DNA of 64,000 nucleotides from Ascaphus truei (GCA_036426205.1 CM071569.1:4652876-4716875), one strand, 5' to 3'. Positions 11,720 through 21,714 are shown, counted from the first letter of the stretch. Notes: generated by a model not told the origin, from the letters alone. Translations and numbers: made by a program.

Positions 11720-11830
11720 GCTGTTTCCGTATTCCTGTCATACCTGGTGAGGAACGCTGCAAGGTGCGAAAGCTCGTATCTTTTCATCAGTCTGTTGGTC
11801 CAATAAAAGGCATCACGCGTCCTACTCCTT
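11720..11830 (+). repeat. Recurrent CGAAAGCT...CCAATAAA tail, copy 1
   Basis: Contains 'GCGAAAGCTCGTATC' and 'GTTGGTCCAATAAAAGGCAT' then CAC. The same arrangement (CGAAAGCTTGT, GTTAGTCCAA(A)TAAA, GGTATCACCT) occurs at 47.53 kb and, split by an insertion, at 30.1/31.3 kb. The polyadenylation-like AATAAA suggests a retroelement 3' end. Confidence 0.45.
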
Positions 11831-11839
11831 CTCCATCAT

Positions 11840-12285
11840 GTGTTATTGTAATACATTATCACACCGTGCAAGATTGTACCCACTGCTGTGCCAATTACAC
11901 TGCACGCCTGCTAAATGAATAGCATACAAAGGAGCAAAGGTACGAATAAGGGTTATTTGCCTTTTGTTACCTGGAGAAATATAATGTGGCTCTTAACAGG
12001 GAGAACACAGAGCATTGTGGTTAAGGAGCTGATCGTTGAAGTAACAAACCTCAATTTTCAACCCATTTGCAGATCTATCCTTTGTTCAGATTACAGTATC
12101 TCTGTTCATCAGATACCCAACTCTACAGGGCACTTTGCATTACAGCCACTCATCGCTCCTCTTATGTTCTAGCACTTTGAATATTATTATATCTAATGAA
12201 AGTGCATCGCATTTAATGCTGTCATATCATCATGTACACTGCGCTGCTAGCCCCTCTGATAGCTACAATGTTGAATTTTTATTAA
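11840..12285. other. No gene seen
   Basis: Short overlapping plus-strand ORFs (11915-12172 and 12135-12338) have no motif and run into the LINE remnant that follows. Confidence 0.4.
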
Positions 12286-12288
12286 CAA

Positions 12289-12735
12289 CTGGAAAAGGTG
12301 CAGAGAAGAGCCACAAAATTAATAAAGGCGATGGATAATCTGATTTATGAGGAGAGGCTAGCTAATGTAGATTTGTTTACGTTAGAAAAGAGGTGTGTAA
12401 GAGGGGATATGATAACTATGTACAAATGTATTCAGGGCTAATACTGCACACAGAGCTTTCAAAAGAACTGTTCATCCCAAGGGTAGTATAAAAAACACAG
12501 GGCCATCCCTTCAGGTTGGAGGAAAGGAGATTTCACCAGCAACAAAGGAAAGGGTTCTTTACAGTAAGGGCAGTTACAATGTGGAATTCATTACCCATGA
12601 TGACTGTGATGGCAGATACAATAGATTTGTTCAAAAAAAGGTTGGACATCTCTTTAGAAGGGAAATGTATACAGGGATATACCAAATAAGTATACATGGG
12701 AAGGATGTTGATCCAGGGAATTTATTTTTCCCCTT
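12289..12735 (+). pseudogene. Non-LTR retrotransposon C-terminal fragment
   Basis: Starting at 12289, one frame reads 'KVQRRATKLIKAMDN', 'YEERLANVDLFTLEKR' and 'RGDMITMYK'. After a frameshift the sequence continues as 'RLEERRFHQQ', 'GFFTVRAVTMWNSLP' and 'FKKRLDISL'. This pattern (QRRATK, YEERL, LEKRR.RGD, WNSLP) is typical of the region after the reverse transcriptase domain in vertebrate LINEs of the CR1/L2-like assemblage. The reverse transcriptase core is absent and the frame is broken, so it is a dead 5'-truncated copy. Confidence 0.7.
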
Positions 12736-13044
12736 ATGAGACATCATTAGTAGAGATGGGGCGAATTTTGATCTGTAGCGGATCGGCCGGTTCCTTTGAT
12801 CCGCGGATATCAGCGGATCAATCTCAAAAGAGGCGATTCGCGTTTTGCAGATTTTTTATTATTCGTCTAACTTTAGCATACTGTAGGTTGAACTTAATGT
12901 ACCGAGGTCTTTTTTTCAACCTCATCTACTGTGTAACTATTAATAAACACACACATCCCAGCAAGCTCAAGAACCCCAAAACCCACCACATGATATATAC
13001 AGCATATATATTCGTGTCAAAAAGGAGTGCCGCTGAGCGTGGCC

Positions 13045-13280
13045 AAATGTATGCAACAAAAGGCAAAGATACCCAATGTGCTACATCCAAAGTGACAAAA
13101 TACATAGTGCCATACTGCAGAGCTGCAGCCGCGCCGAGACGTTAGCTGCAGGCTTATAATGCTTTGGCCAAAGGGTTTCACGAAATGACCCTTACTCATT
13201 TAGCACTTAAGTATTGTACTGTGTATTTTGTCCCTTTGGATGCAGCACTGGGCATTTCTGTCTTTTGTTGCATAGTGTGT
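13045..13280. mobile_element. Fold-back element
   Basis: Arms 13048-13112 and 13208-13276 are inverted: 'ATGCAACAAAAGGCAAAGAT', 'CATCCAAAGTGACAAAATAC' on the left and their complements 'ATTTTGTCCCTTTGGATG', 'TCTTTTGTTGCATA' on the right. The ~95-nt loop contains GCAGAGCTGCAGCCGCGCCG. No ORF. It is followed by a short (AACTATGTA)n array at 13270-13325. Confidence 0.65.
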
Positions 13281-13329
13281 AACTATGTAGCTGCGTAACT
13301 ATAACTATGTAACTATGTACCTATGTTAC

Positions 13330-13950
13330 GAGATACCAGGCTTATGAAGCAAAGCTTGGCCTGTGAGGCCTTGCCTCAGCGCCACAAGAGGTTCATAGCT
13401 CCCACATCCATTCCTGGTTGTGAGATAACCAGAGTAACTTTTTGGGCAGATCCAGGACTCTTTTTCGGACTCCAATTCGCAGGTCTATTTACCATTGTCA
13501 TTTGTTTGATTATTTATTTATTTATTTAGGCTGTCACGCAAGCGCTATATTGCACCTTTTTTTTCACTTGTATTATGTAGCAAAACACCTAATTACAGTG
13601 CTCAATCTATAGCAATCACTGTAAGTAAAACCTAATTTTTAATATCACGTCAAACACACCATGTGAAATAGGGACAATTGCTGTTTTGACATAGTCAGTT
13701 GTAATGAAAGTTAAGTATTAATGACACTGCTTTGTACAGGCTGAATGCTGTTAATGTGTGTTCAGAGTGTGCGTTGATTTCATTGACTCTTAATACAGAA
13801 ACAAAATGATAGGCTAACAAGAAAGTGGGCAATGAAATCCTTCTCCCTGAGTGTTTCACACTTCCGGCCTTATTCACCTAGAAAAGGTCCGACGTTTATA
13901 CAGACGTTTTTCTTTCAATCGCATTTTCATCGGAAGTGTACAATTCCATT
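13330..13950. other. No gene seen
   Basis: AT-rich with short ORFs lacking motifs. A (TTTA)n stretch lies at about 13510-13528. Confidence 0.4.
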
Positions 13951-13954
13951 TCAA

Positions 13955-14060
13955 CAAACATCCAAAAATGGGACAATTGAATGTACACATTTACCACGAA
14001 AGAGTGACATAGGTGCAAATATAGGAAAGAGAAGAATGGAGAGAACAAACAATCATAGGG
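13955..14060 (-). repeat. Repeat pair member (inverted partner at 15945-16020)
   Basis: Contains 'CCACGAAAGAGTGACATAGG' and 'TGCAAATATAGGAAAGAGAA'; its reverse complement resembles 'CCCTATATTTGCGCCTTGG' and 'TCATTCTTTCGTGG' at 15980-16010. The two lie in opposite orientation about 1.9 kb apart, so they may be termini of one large element or two independent insertions. Confidence 0.5.
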
Positions 14061-14299
14061 TAGTATGTTCCAATATTTGAACCTCGCAGCTGGTAAGGTA
14101 TGCACTCACAATTAGGTAGATGGTTAAATGCCTGTATCCACCATTTGGACCAGGAACTCTGCGTCAGCTATTTCTTTAAAGCAGCAAGGCTCTCCCACAC
14201 TCTCCAATCGTTCCAGCAACAGGATCCCAGAGTAGTTCAAGTTTCACCTGAATATAGGGCTTCCGTCTCAAGGACGGATCCCATGCATGGGACAAGGTA

Positions 14300-15120
14300 G
14301 GAAAACACAATATAGTGTGTAACGGGTATTCTCGGTGAATACTGACGCTACTACCGTGCTGTGTAACCTGTGTGGCTCTCAGGAACCTAAGTCTCCGCTG
14401 CGGAGCCTGGGGAACATGCATATATTACGATCTCGAGTGCAACGCCTCCACCTGGGAGGGATCCCAACGGAGTGGGAAAGGCCCTCACAGGAAACAATCA
14501 CATTGAGCAAACAGTGGCAGAACAGAACTGGCTTTACTGCATATACAATGGTTAACAAAAATCAACAGGTGTCCCTCCCTTGAGGGGACACTGAATACTG
14601 CGTCTGGCAAAACGCTTCCATTTACACGGGTGATCCCACCCCGTGTCCATAACCCCACACAATCTGTCCGCACCCTTTGAGGGAGAAAACATATGTGACT
14701 GCGCAGTCACTGGTCCCGTAACAATAATAAGCAATATCGTTGGTGCACTTGCTGACCAGAGTTACCTGCCGAGCACTCCAGTGCTCGGGCCTGCAACGGA
14801 ACTTCACAAAGGATCTGCGGACGGAAGAACTCCGAAACCACCATCCGGGGCGATCCCACCCGGAAGGCCTCTGCAACGCCAGCGGAGGTATAGGCCCAAA
14901 CCTCTGGATGGACGCGCAGCGTCGGCTGTGTCTCTAATGGACTCTGTATAGTAAGGGGCAATGTCCCTGACTGGGGCCGGTCCCTACAATACTCAGCTGT
15001 AGTGACTTAGGGCTATCTGGGGCCTAAGGGGCTGCTGGCCTAGTGCAGAGAGTCACTGACTCCTGCACCCTACCTCTTTCCCGTAGCTGCTCCCGGCGCA
15101 GACTGACTAACGTGCTCAGA
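14300..15120. other. GC-moderate unclassified block, possible LTR or transposon body
   Basis: Non-AT-rich sequence with several short overlapping ORFs on both strands, none with a domain. The edge near 14318 reads 'GTGTAACGGGTATTCTC'. No primer-binding site or LTR pair was found, so the class stays open. Confidence 0.3.
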
Positions 15121-15179
15121 GCCCGCGAAATGTATCAATCCCTCTGTGCAGGGAGATACTCCAGCCCTATTGGCTCCCT

Positions 15180-15420
15180 GGCGTCACGTGGGGTGCGCAG
15201 AGGCTCATGGGACTTGTAGTCCCTTCCTAGAGCCTCCCTGGTAGGATAGGGTTCGCGCATGCTCCTTTCTGCGCATGCGCAACTCTGCTGAGCAATGATG
15301 GCGGCGCCCTGCACTTCGAGCCGCCGTGACCTTAACAACGCAACAGTGGCCTTAGCAACGGCCCGCACGCGTTCCCGGCAACCGGCTGTATTCCTGTGAT
15401 GGCGCGCTGCTCGCTACCAT
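15180..15420. promoter_or_regulatory. Promoter-like CpG-rich interval (ZNF143-, NRF1- and YY1-like sites)
   Basis: Seen: 'CTCATGGGACTTGTAGT' near 15208 (reverse complement ACTACAAGTCCCATGAG, a ZNF143/Staf-like word), 'CTGCGCATGCGCAAC' near 15270 (NRF1-type), and 'GATGGCGGCGCC' near 15297 (YY1-like). CpGs are dense. These motifs are known to cluster in vertebrate CpG-island promoters. No first exon with a donor is convincing here, and such words also occur in amphibian transposons, so promoter activity is inference. Confidence 0.3.
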
Positions 15421-15861
15421 GCCCCCACACCTCTCTGCGAACGGCATTACTACTTTCCCTGGAGACTGCAGGAGTGGGTAAGAGACATTATTTCTGACCA
15501 TCATAGCTGAGTACTTTGATGCTTTTATTGTTCATAGTGACTCACAGGTCTATTTGGCATATACCCACTCCTTAGAACTCCCATTGGAATTTTTTGTATA
15601 CCAAGATTGGTTTAATTGGATGAAGTTATACTGGGTGGAGCACCCTATATATTTTCCAAGTACAAGGGGGGAACCTGGCTACAAGTGTAAAATCGTTTTT
15701 AATATAAATAAAACAAAGAATACCTTTGTAGGTATTGCACTCACACTTTTGTAGTAAAACATGCGCAGTTTGAGAGTTTTTGGCAGCCGAGTCTCTCACA
15801 CTCAATGCTGCCTCGATGCTGGCGTCAGTCTTCACCCGCGATCACTTCCGCATCACGTGAT

Positions 15862-15885
15862 TGTTCACAGTCTCGCGAGATCTCG
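15862..15885. promoter_or_regulatory. TCTCGCGAGA motif
   Basis: The palindromic word TCTCGCGAGA lies within 'CAGTCTCGCGAGATCTCGCC', next to CACGTG-bearing sequence near 15854. TCTCGCGAGA is a known CpG-island promoter element bound by BANP or ZBTB33. It lies ~500 bp right of the NRF1/ZNF143 cluster. Function here is untested. Confidence 0.3.
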
Positions 15886-15944
15886 CCTCAGCTGCGGACT
15901 CCGGCTCCGTGAAGGAATTCGGCTATCTGTCTCTCACTGCAATC

Positions 15945-16025
15945 ACACGCCCCTTTTTTTTCTCTCTGTTCTTCTCTTCCCTATATTTGCGCCTTGGTCA
16001 TTCTTTCGTGGTATCCGCTTTTGCG
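15945..16025 (+). repeat. Repeat pair member (inverted partner at 13955-14060)
   Basis: Pyrimidine tract, then 'CCTATATTTGCGCC' and 'CATTCTTTCGTGGTA'. It matches the reverse complement of 13955-14060. Confidence 0.5.
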
Positions 16026-16099
16026 GCATTTGTGGAGCCATGGACCTAAGTGGCTGCAGCTATACAGGGATAGTTAGAATAAAGGGTTAAAACATCTCT

Positions 16100-16545
16100 C
16101 TCTGTGTGTGGAATATATTATATTAAGTATCTTATTTGCTATTGTTTGAAGTTGCGCTGTTTGTATATTGTATTTAGAATGTGTACATTTGTTTATAAAT
16201 CTGTTTCTTCGATACATATTAAAGAAAAGGGAATTTATTTTAGAGAACAAAAAACTCGCTTTCTACCTTTTTTTCCATAACTATTGTGGAAATCGTTCTA
16301 AAACATGAACCGTACACTTTTGGTCACTATTTTCAACCACTTTGGCCATTGCGATGAACCCTTCCTTGCTAGCACAGCCTACAGTACAACTACAGCAATT
16401 GACCATGCAAAACAGCAGTGAAAAGGTTACTAAGCAAGTGAAGGAAAATGCCAACCAGGCATTATAGGGGCTGCATTCTTCTATTACTTGTTATTTCTTT
16501 TCCTTGCAGCCACTTTCTCTTCATTAATAAATGTTACAGTTCACT
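16100..16545. other. No gene seen
   Basis: AT-rich unique-looking DNA without ORF, tandem repeat or recognisable transposon end. Confidence 0.4.
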
Positions 16546-16549
16546 CTTT

Positions 16550-16830
16550 GAAGATGGAATAGATTTGCAGTCATCTTTGTATATTAATTATTGATAAATG
16601 AAGCCCGGAGAAACGTTGATGGAACCGGGCGTGATTAAAAGCAGACGGGCTTTAATTTGCTGTCTCCCGCCGTAACAGGGAAGGCATCCAGATTAATAAA
16701 AGCACTTCTTCCAAGGGGATGAGATTAGAGGCCAGGGTTGGAAATTAGCGCTGCAGAGGCACTTTCTTGGAGGCGTGAGAGGAGTTGATTGGCTGGGAGC
16801 CGGAGAGGTAACAGAAAAATGGCGTTGAGT
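16550..16830. other. Candidate conserved non-coding element
   Basis: Unique-looking sequence with homeodomain-type words (TTAATTATTGAT, 'CTTTAATTTGC', 'CCAGATTAATAAAAGC') alternating with balanced GC words, no tandem structure and no ORF. This texture resembles vertebrate enhancers near developmental genes. Judged by composition only. Confidence 0.2.
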
Positions 16831-17100
16831 TTATTTAACCTCTTCAATGCTGACTACTGTATGTTTGGCAATTCTTTTCACACAGTTAACACATTTGCTG
16901 CTGCTAAAGATTACAGGTTATTTTTTATCTAACATCATGTTAGCCTGTTCTAGTGTTCTGAGATCTAAAGAGTCCTGTAAACACAGAAGTTATTTAGACT
17001 GATGAGTTTATGCTACACCTGTCAGTATTGCCCTTTTGATTTACCTGATTAGATTCAGATGTGTCTGATGTTGGAGAGGTTTAAATAACGGACCTTTCTC

Positions 17101-17290
17101 CCACTCTATGTACTCCATTCCGGTGCGAAACGCGTGGGAAGAGATTCCCTGTCTTTTTGGGAGGAGATTCCCTGGTTTTTTTGGGAGGAGATTCCCTGTC
17201 TTTTTATGCATTTTGTTCTGTGTATTTTGACTTTGTAATCAATAAATAGTTTCCATGTTTTACATCGGGTGAGTTTCATAGGGTTGCGGT
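17101..17290. repeat. CGAAACGCGT element tail, copy 2, with a ~24-bp triplication
   Basis: 'GTGCGAAACGCGTGGGAAG' near 17124 is followed by about three copies of a unit containing 'GGAGGAGATTCCCTG' plus a T-run (17137-17205), then an AATAAA near 17241. Confidence 0.5.
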
Positions 17291-17294
17291 CCCA

Positions 17295-17745
17295 CCAATC
17301 CTCTCTTTTTTTCCTTTTGGCCATTTTTGTGATTGGATTTTGTGATTGTACGCGGGCAGTACGGATCCTCGTATAGCCCCTACTGACTGAGCTCTTGGCC
17401 AGTTGAGGGAGACAAGCACAAGCAGCTCCGATTGCATACATGAGGTACTGGGTAAGACCATTACACGCAGCTACGACTTAGGCGGTGTTACCGGAAGTCA
17501 CAGCGGTGCATGCTACAGCATGCGCGCCACACACCACAGCACAGTCCTCTATGGGGCAGGTCCAAGTGGCTGTATGTGTGGGTACGCAAAGTGCTGTGAT
17601 GCGTATGCTGGCAGGGAAGACAATAATTTTGTCTTCCCATGCCGCGATGCGGTCACATGGCGGCGCATAGTTAATGGCAGGGCAACTATGCCCAGTCATG
17701 GTCATGCCCCCTGCCATGACCCTGTCCTCTTGCACTCCCCTAGAG
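17295..17745. other. Unclassified repeat-like block, no gene
   Basis: Overlapping ORFs on both strands (17403-17771 plus, 17478-17735 minus) with no domain; the inverted words GCATGCTACAGCATGC and TGCCCTGCCATTAA-like runs suggest transposon DNA. Confidence 0.35.
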
Positions 17746-17747
17746 CA

Positions 17748-17844
17748 ATAATAAATGTGTATCGAGAGTGATACACCAAAGAATCCCCTTTAGACTATCT
17801 AAAGGGGATTCTTTGGTGTATCACTCTCGATACACATTTATTAT
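17748..17844. repeat. Perfect 45-bp inverted repeat (hairpin, 7-nt spacer)
   Basis: 17748-17792 is the exact reverse complement of 17800-17844; the spacer is GACTATC. The arms include 'TATCGAGAGTGATACACC' and 'AAGAATCCCCTTTA'. Neither arm has an internal repeat. Other palindromes in this window are imperfect, so perfect arms suggest a recent fold-back event, recent homogenisation or an artefact. A transcript would form a long stem similar in size to a primary microRNA stem, but no mature RNA can be shown. Confidence 0.85.
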
Positions 17845-17879
17845 CTATCTAGCCCATCCCCAGGCAGCACGCCTCTACC

Positions 17880-18390
17880 TTCTAGGGGTCTGAGCGAGGT
17901 CCCTTTCTATAGTATATATGTAAACACAATAAAAGTAAAGTTTAACTAATCATTCAAAATTATGAAAAATGTATATATGTAATAATGATATAACAACAAT
18001 ATATTGTACTAGACACAAATCCTTAATGACAGTGCATATTGTAGAATTAAAAGCATAACCCAACAAATAAAGCAGTAAAGAAAAATTGTTAAATTACTGG
18101 TTCCCGATTAAGCAAAGAATCAAGATATATTTCAAATAACAATATATATGTAAACACACATTGGAGGTAGTGAATTACTAGAGAACAATCAACATGCAAA
18201 AGTTAATATATATAAGGATAATAATAATTATATAACATACATCATATGTTGGTAAAGGACAAGAAGGTTACAATACTAAGTTAACCATAAGTAGACATAG
18301 GTAATATAGCAAATAGATAAACGAACAAAGTATCTATATCATAGTTAACTGCATAGAAATCTATCGAATAGAGAAACTGTATGATTGATA
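17880..18390. other. AT-rich DNA, no gene
   Basis: Strongly AT-rich, rich in 'ATATATGTAA'-type words, with no ORF or recognised repeat. Confidence 0.45.
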
Positions 18391-18397
18391 ATCCTTA

Positions 18398-18887
18398 GGG
18401 GCCTATGCAGAGAGCAGCGCTATTTCGAAATTCGCCATTTTTTGGAGAAAATCGCGCAGAAAGCAGCAGAAAATGGCGAGTTCCGAAAAACGCGGCAATT
18501 TTTCTTTTCTATTTGTAAAACTCGCCTCGCGGCTGGCGAGAACCTCAATCTCGCCAGTTTTAAAAATATCCGTATGCAGAGAGGCGCGAACGGCATCTAG
18601 CGGCTGTTCGCGCCAATAAAATGGCGCGATTGTCTCCTTTTTGCCTCGCCAGAAAAAACTGGCAAGAAGCTGCCGCTCGCGGCCATTGCAAAGGGAAAAA
18701 AAAGGCGCGAATTTGTTTTTACACGTTTCTGAAGCGCGCATCTCGCCAATTTAAACTCGCCACACGCATCCATGTTAAACATAGCAGAATTCGCACTTTT
18801 CTGCATATGGAGAATAAAACTCTCCAAAAAAGCTACTTTTTAATAAATTCGCCAATTTTAAAATTCGCTGCTCTCTGCATAGGCCCC
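18398..18887. mobile_element. PIF/Harbinger-type MITE, 490 bp
   Basis: Perfect 22-bp terminal inverted repeats (GGGGCCTATGCAGAGAGCAG plus CG) at 18398-18419 and 18866-18887. TTA flanks both sides (18395-18397 and 18888-18890), the 3-bp TWA target duplication typical of PIF/Harbinger elements. The interior has many CTCGCC/GGCGAG words in both orientations. ORFs on both strands (for example 18403-18741 minus, 18621-19013 plus) are incidental. No transposase is encoded. Confidence 0.85.
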
Positions 18888-18904
18888 TTAGTCTCAATCA
18901 AGGA

Positions 18905-19105
18905 AATAATTAAATGGAGTATTGTATTGCATGTCTTTATTTATAGAGCGCCATTAATGTACATAGCGCTTCACAGTAGTAATACACATGGTAATCATAT
19001 AAATAACAAATAATATAAATAACAGGTCATGGGAATAAGTGCTTCAGACATAGAAGTAACATTAAGGAAGAGGAGTCCCTGCTCCGAGGAGTTTACAATC
19101 TAATT
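18905..19105 (-). mobile_element. LINE/SINE 3' tail, minus strand
   Basis: Read on the minus strand: 'AGATTGTAAACTCCTCGGAG', 'CAGGGACTCCTCTTCC', then 'GAAGCGCTATGTACATTAAT' and 'CTATAAATAAAGACATG'. The order (ATTGTAA-CTC, CAGGGACTC, AGCGCTATGTA, ATAAATAAA) is the common tail of L2-type elements in amphibians. It abuts the Penelope remnant. Confidence 0.6.
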
Positions 19106-19106
19106 G

Positions 19107-19610
19107 GAGTATAAATTTACCTATGGAAGTGTTTTAAACTCCCAATCTATGTTAAGACTGTTTGGAGCCAATGCGTCTAAAATCCGAATCCAGAACATCT
19201 CTTTCTGGTTCAGGGTAATGACGATCTCCCTTCCTAATAGGTATAGGGATGTATTCCAGCACACTGAAGGTAAAGGAATTAGTGTCACCTTGTGGACATT
19301 CTAAAATATGTCTGATATACAGGATACGTAGATCCTGGTTTTTAATTTATCTAAGGTGCTCCATAATCCGTACCTTCAGTGGTCCGATTTTCCTGCCTAT
19401 ATAATGCTTTCCACAACCACAACTCAATTTGTAAACTAGAAAGTTACTATTGCATGTGATATAATGTTTCACTTTGAACTTGTCTTTAGTTACTTTGGAC
19501 TTTATTATTTGAATAGGTCTGGCGTGTATACATACACACACTGCAATAGCCACATTTGTGAAAACCTATTGGGCCTGTGAATTTTTGAAGTGAAACTTCT
19601 TTCGTGGCAC
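19107..19610 (-). pseudogene. Penelope-like element fragment with GIY-YIG endonuclease remnant
   Basis: The minus-strand translation from about 19553 down gives 'FLVYKLSCGCGKHYIGR' and 'GPLKVRIMEHLR', then a stop, then 'ILECPQGDTNSFTFSVLEYI' and 'RKGDRHYPEPERDVL'. The pattern (V/IYKL.C.CG..YIG......R..EH) followed by a VLE/GDR block matches the C-terminal GIY-YIG domain of Penelope-like retroelements. The upstream Cys-rich linker 'CGYCSVCMYT' is also in place. The reverse transcriptase is absent and there is an in-frame stop, so it is a dead, 5'-truncated copy. Confidence 0.75.
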
Positions 19611-19639
19611 CTAGTCCTGATAGAGCAAAACTGGATAGA

Positions 19640-20640
19640 TGGGGGGGCGAAATGTGAAACGGAAGTGACGTCACCTAATGTACGCCGCTCCGCTCACACG
19701 TCCCCTGTCCCCTGTCACATGTGGCGGCGGCGGCGCCGCTCCTAATCGCCGCCGCACCCCTCCACACACACCCCCCCACACACACCCCCCCACACACCCG
19801 GCTTCTGACATATGCGGCGCGCCGCAGCTCCTAACGGCCCAACTGTTCCACGACCGCTGCCATGCCGCGCATGCGCAGTTGTGATGGCGCCGCTGACGGA
19901 CGAAACACATGTGCAGAAGCGGCTGGCAGCGGTGTCGTCCCACCCACACGCTCCTCACGGCGCCATTCAGCCTTCCACTGCCGCGGGCGTTCGCGGGCCC
20001 CTTGCGCCCGCAGGAAGCGGTGGCACACAGCACAAACCCGGGCGCAACCCGCGCAGCACAGGGCCTCGGTCACTCATGCCCGTGCCGGGCGCATGTACCC
20101 CGCGGGAGGTGTGTGTGCGCAGATTGCGTGCGGGGTGTGTGTGTGCAGATTGCGTGCGGGTTGTGTGTGTGTGTGTGTCTCTGTGTGTGTGTCTGTGTGT
20201 CTGTGTGTCTCTGTGTGTGGCTGCCCCCCCATCACATCAGGCTGCCCCCCATCATTATTCCCCCAATCACATCAGGCTGGCTGGCCCCCATCATCATCAT
20301 CTCATCTCCACTGGCCCCCGATCATCATCTTATCCCCCCCCCCAGGTCACAAATGCTGTCCTTACCTTATTAGGCAGGATGCAGACTTCTGTCTCTGCCG
20401 GAGTGTGTGGGCGGGGTGTGTGGGTTCTGCTCCCGCTCTCCTCTCCATTGGAACTGCCTGGCCACCGTCCAATCTCCAAGCGCCGTTGCCGTGATCGCGC
20501 CACCGCCGCCCACGCGCCACAGCCGCCCACGCGCCACCGCCGCCCACACGCTTGCTTCCGCATCGCGCCTGCCCCGCAAATCCAAATCCTGGGGAGAGCC
20601 GCACGGACGTGCCCCAAGATCCGCAAGTGGCTCGCGAGCC
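19640..20640. repeat. GC-rich low-complexity block with C/CA, GT and CCCCATCAT repeats
   Basis: Holds ACGGAAGTGACGTCAC near 19659 (ETS/CRE-like), GCC repeats at 19720-19745, (CA/C)n at 19755-19800, 'GCGCATGCGCAGTTG' near 19867 (NRF1-like), (GT)n at 20155-20220 and a CCCCATCATCA-type minisatellite at 20220-20345. Long ORFs through it (to 320 codons at 19812-20774) encode Pro/Arg/Cys low-complexity sequence in several frames at once and are not credible genes. It may be a GC-rich transposon interior. Confidence 0.5.
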
Positions 20641-20644
20641 GCGG

Positions 20645-21340
20645 TTTGATGACTAATGGCCTATACAGATGTAAGACAAAGACAGGACATAGAGTCCAAT
20701 CCTGGTGCAACAGAAATATTTCACAGGTATATCATGTGCCTCCAATAAATCCCATATGTGACGGATACCGGTAATCTTGATCCTGGTTATATAAGTATTA
20801 ATGAAGCTGCTCCAATATATTTGATAGGAGAAATGGCATAAAGTGTCATCAAAATCTATAGTTCATGCACATGTGACCGCCAAATATAAAGGCTTAAATC
20901 ACAGAGTGGGATTTATAGGGTACTGGGGGGACACAGATACCAATGGCAGAGGGTCCCCTTTTAACCAACCACACTCAGAATCAGTCACAGAACATATAGA
21001 TGCCACAGTCAATAAACAGCCAAGCAATACCACAGTACACTCACTGTTTGTATAGAGTGAAAACGAACAACAGGAACTCCGTATAAGCGTGCATCCAACT
21101 TGATTGAAGATCAGGAAAAGAAAAGCCTCTGGGGAGGAAAGTGGAGCACAGCACAGGGCCAAAATACAGGAACCAGCACGCCATAGGTTAAAACACTACT
21201 TTATTGAGCGACTAGGGGAGACACCAACAAAGGAGCAACCACCCACTCTGACGCGTTTCGGGCTAAGCCCTTTGTCAAAGAGTATTTTGGTCCTATACAG
21301 ATGTAATAAGACTTCGGTGCTGCTGCGATGCCTGGTTACA
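20645..21340. other. Unclassified transposon-like DNA ending in an ACGCGTTTCG core
   Basis: Includes 'CTGACGCGTTTCGGGCTAAG' and 'CCCTTTGTCAAAGAG' at 21248-21280, the inverted form of the CGAAACGCGT/TTTGATAAAG cores at 10.06 and 17.13 kb. No domain-bearing ORF. Confidence 0.4.
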
Positions 21341-21344
21341 CAAT

Positions 21345-21700
21345 TGAGGATTAGCGTTGCAGGAGGTCCCATTCAGAAGCATTAACCCCCGCAGGTCCAT
21401 TGCGACGAACACTTTCCCCGGCGCCAAAGACTTTTACTTTTTCATTCGTGGCACCGGGGACAGTCAATCTGGCTACATCTGTATATACTTTATTGTTTAT
21501 CGATTGTACCAAACAGGGAATTATGGGATATTCCTTTACCCACTTTTAGTACCATTGGGTTTTAAGGATGTGGCATGTGGATATCAACAGCTCATGATGC
21601 AAATGACATTCTATAAATGTTGGGACTTAATGATACTTAGCTCCTCCTAGCGCTCCTCAAATTAAAACTAAGCATCCAATGTGGACCTGATTTATTGTAA
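21345..21700. other. No gene seen
   Basis: A 97-codon ORF (21357-21650) has no recognisable motif and no flanking splice signals. Confidence 0.35.
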
Positions 21701-21714
21701 TCTAAGTTTCTAAG

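Noticed and set aside
19812..20774. 320-codon plus-strand ORF with further long ORFs in other frames
   Set aside because: Sequence is Pro/Arg/Cys/Val low complexity from GC-rich DNA and a GT array, open in several frames at once; no domain or exon structure.
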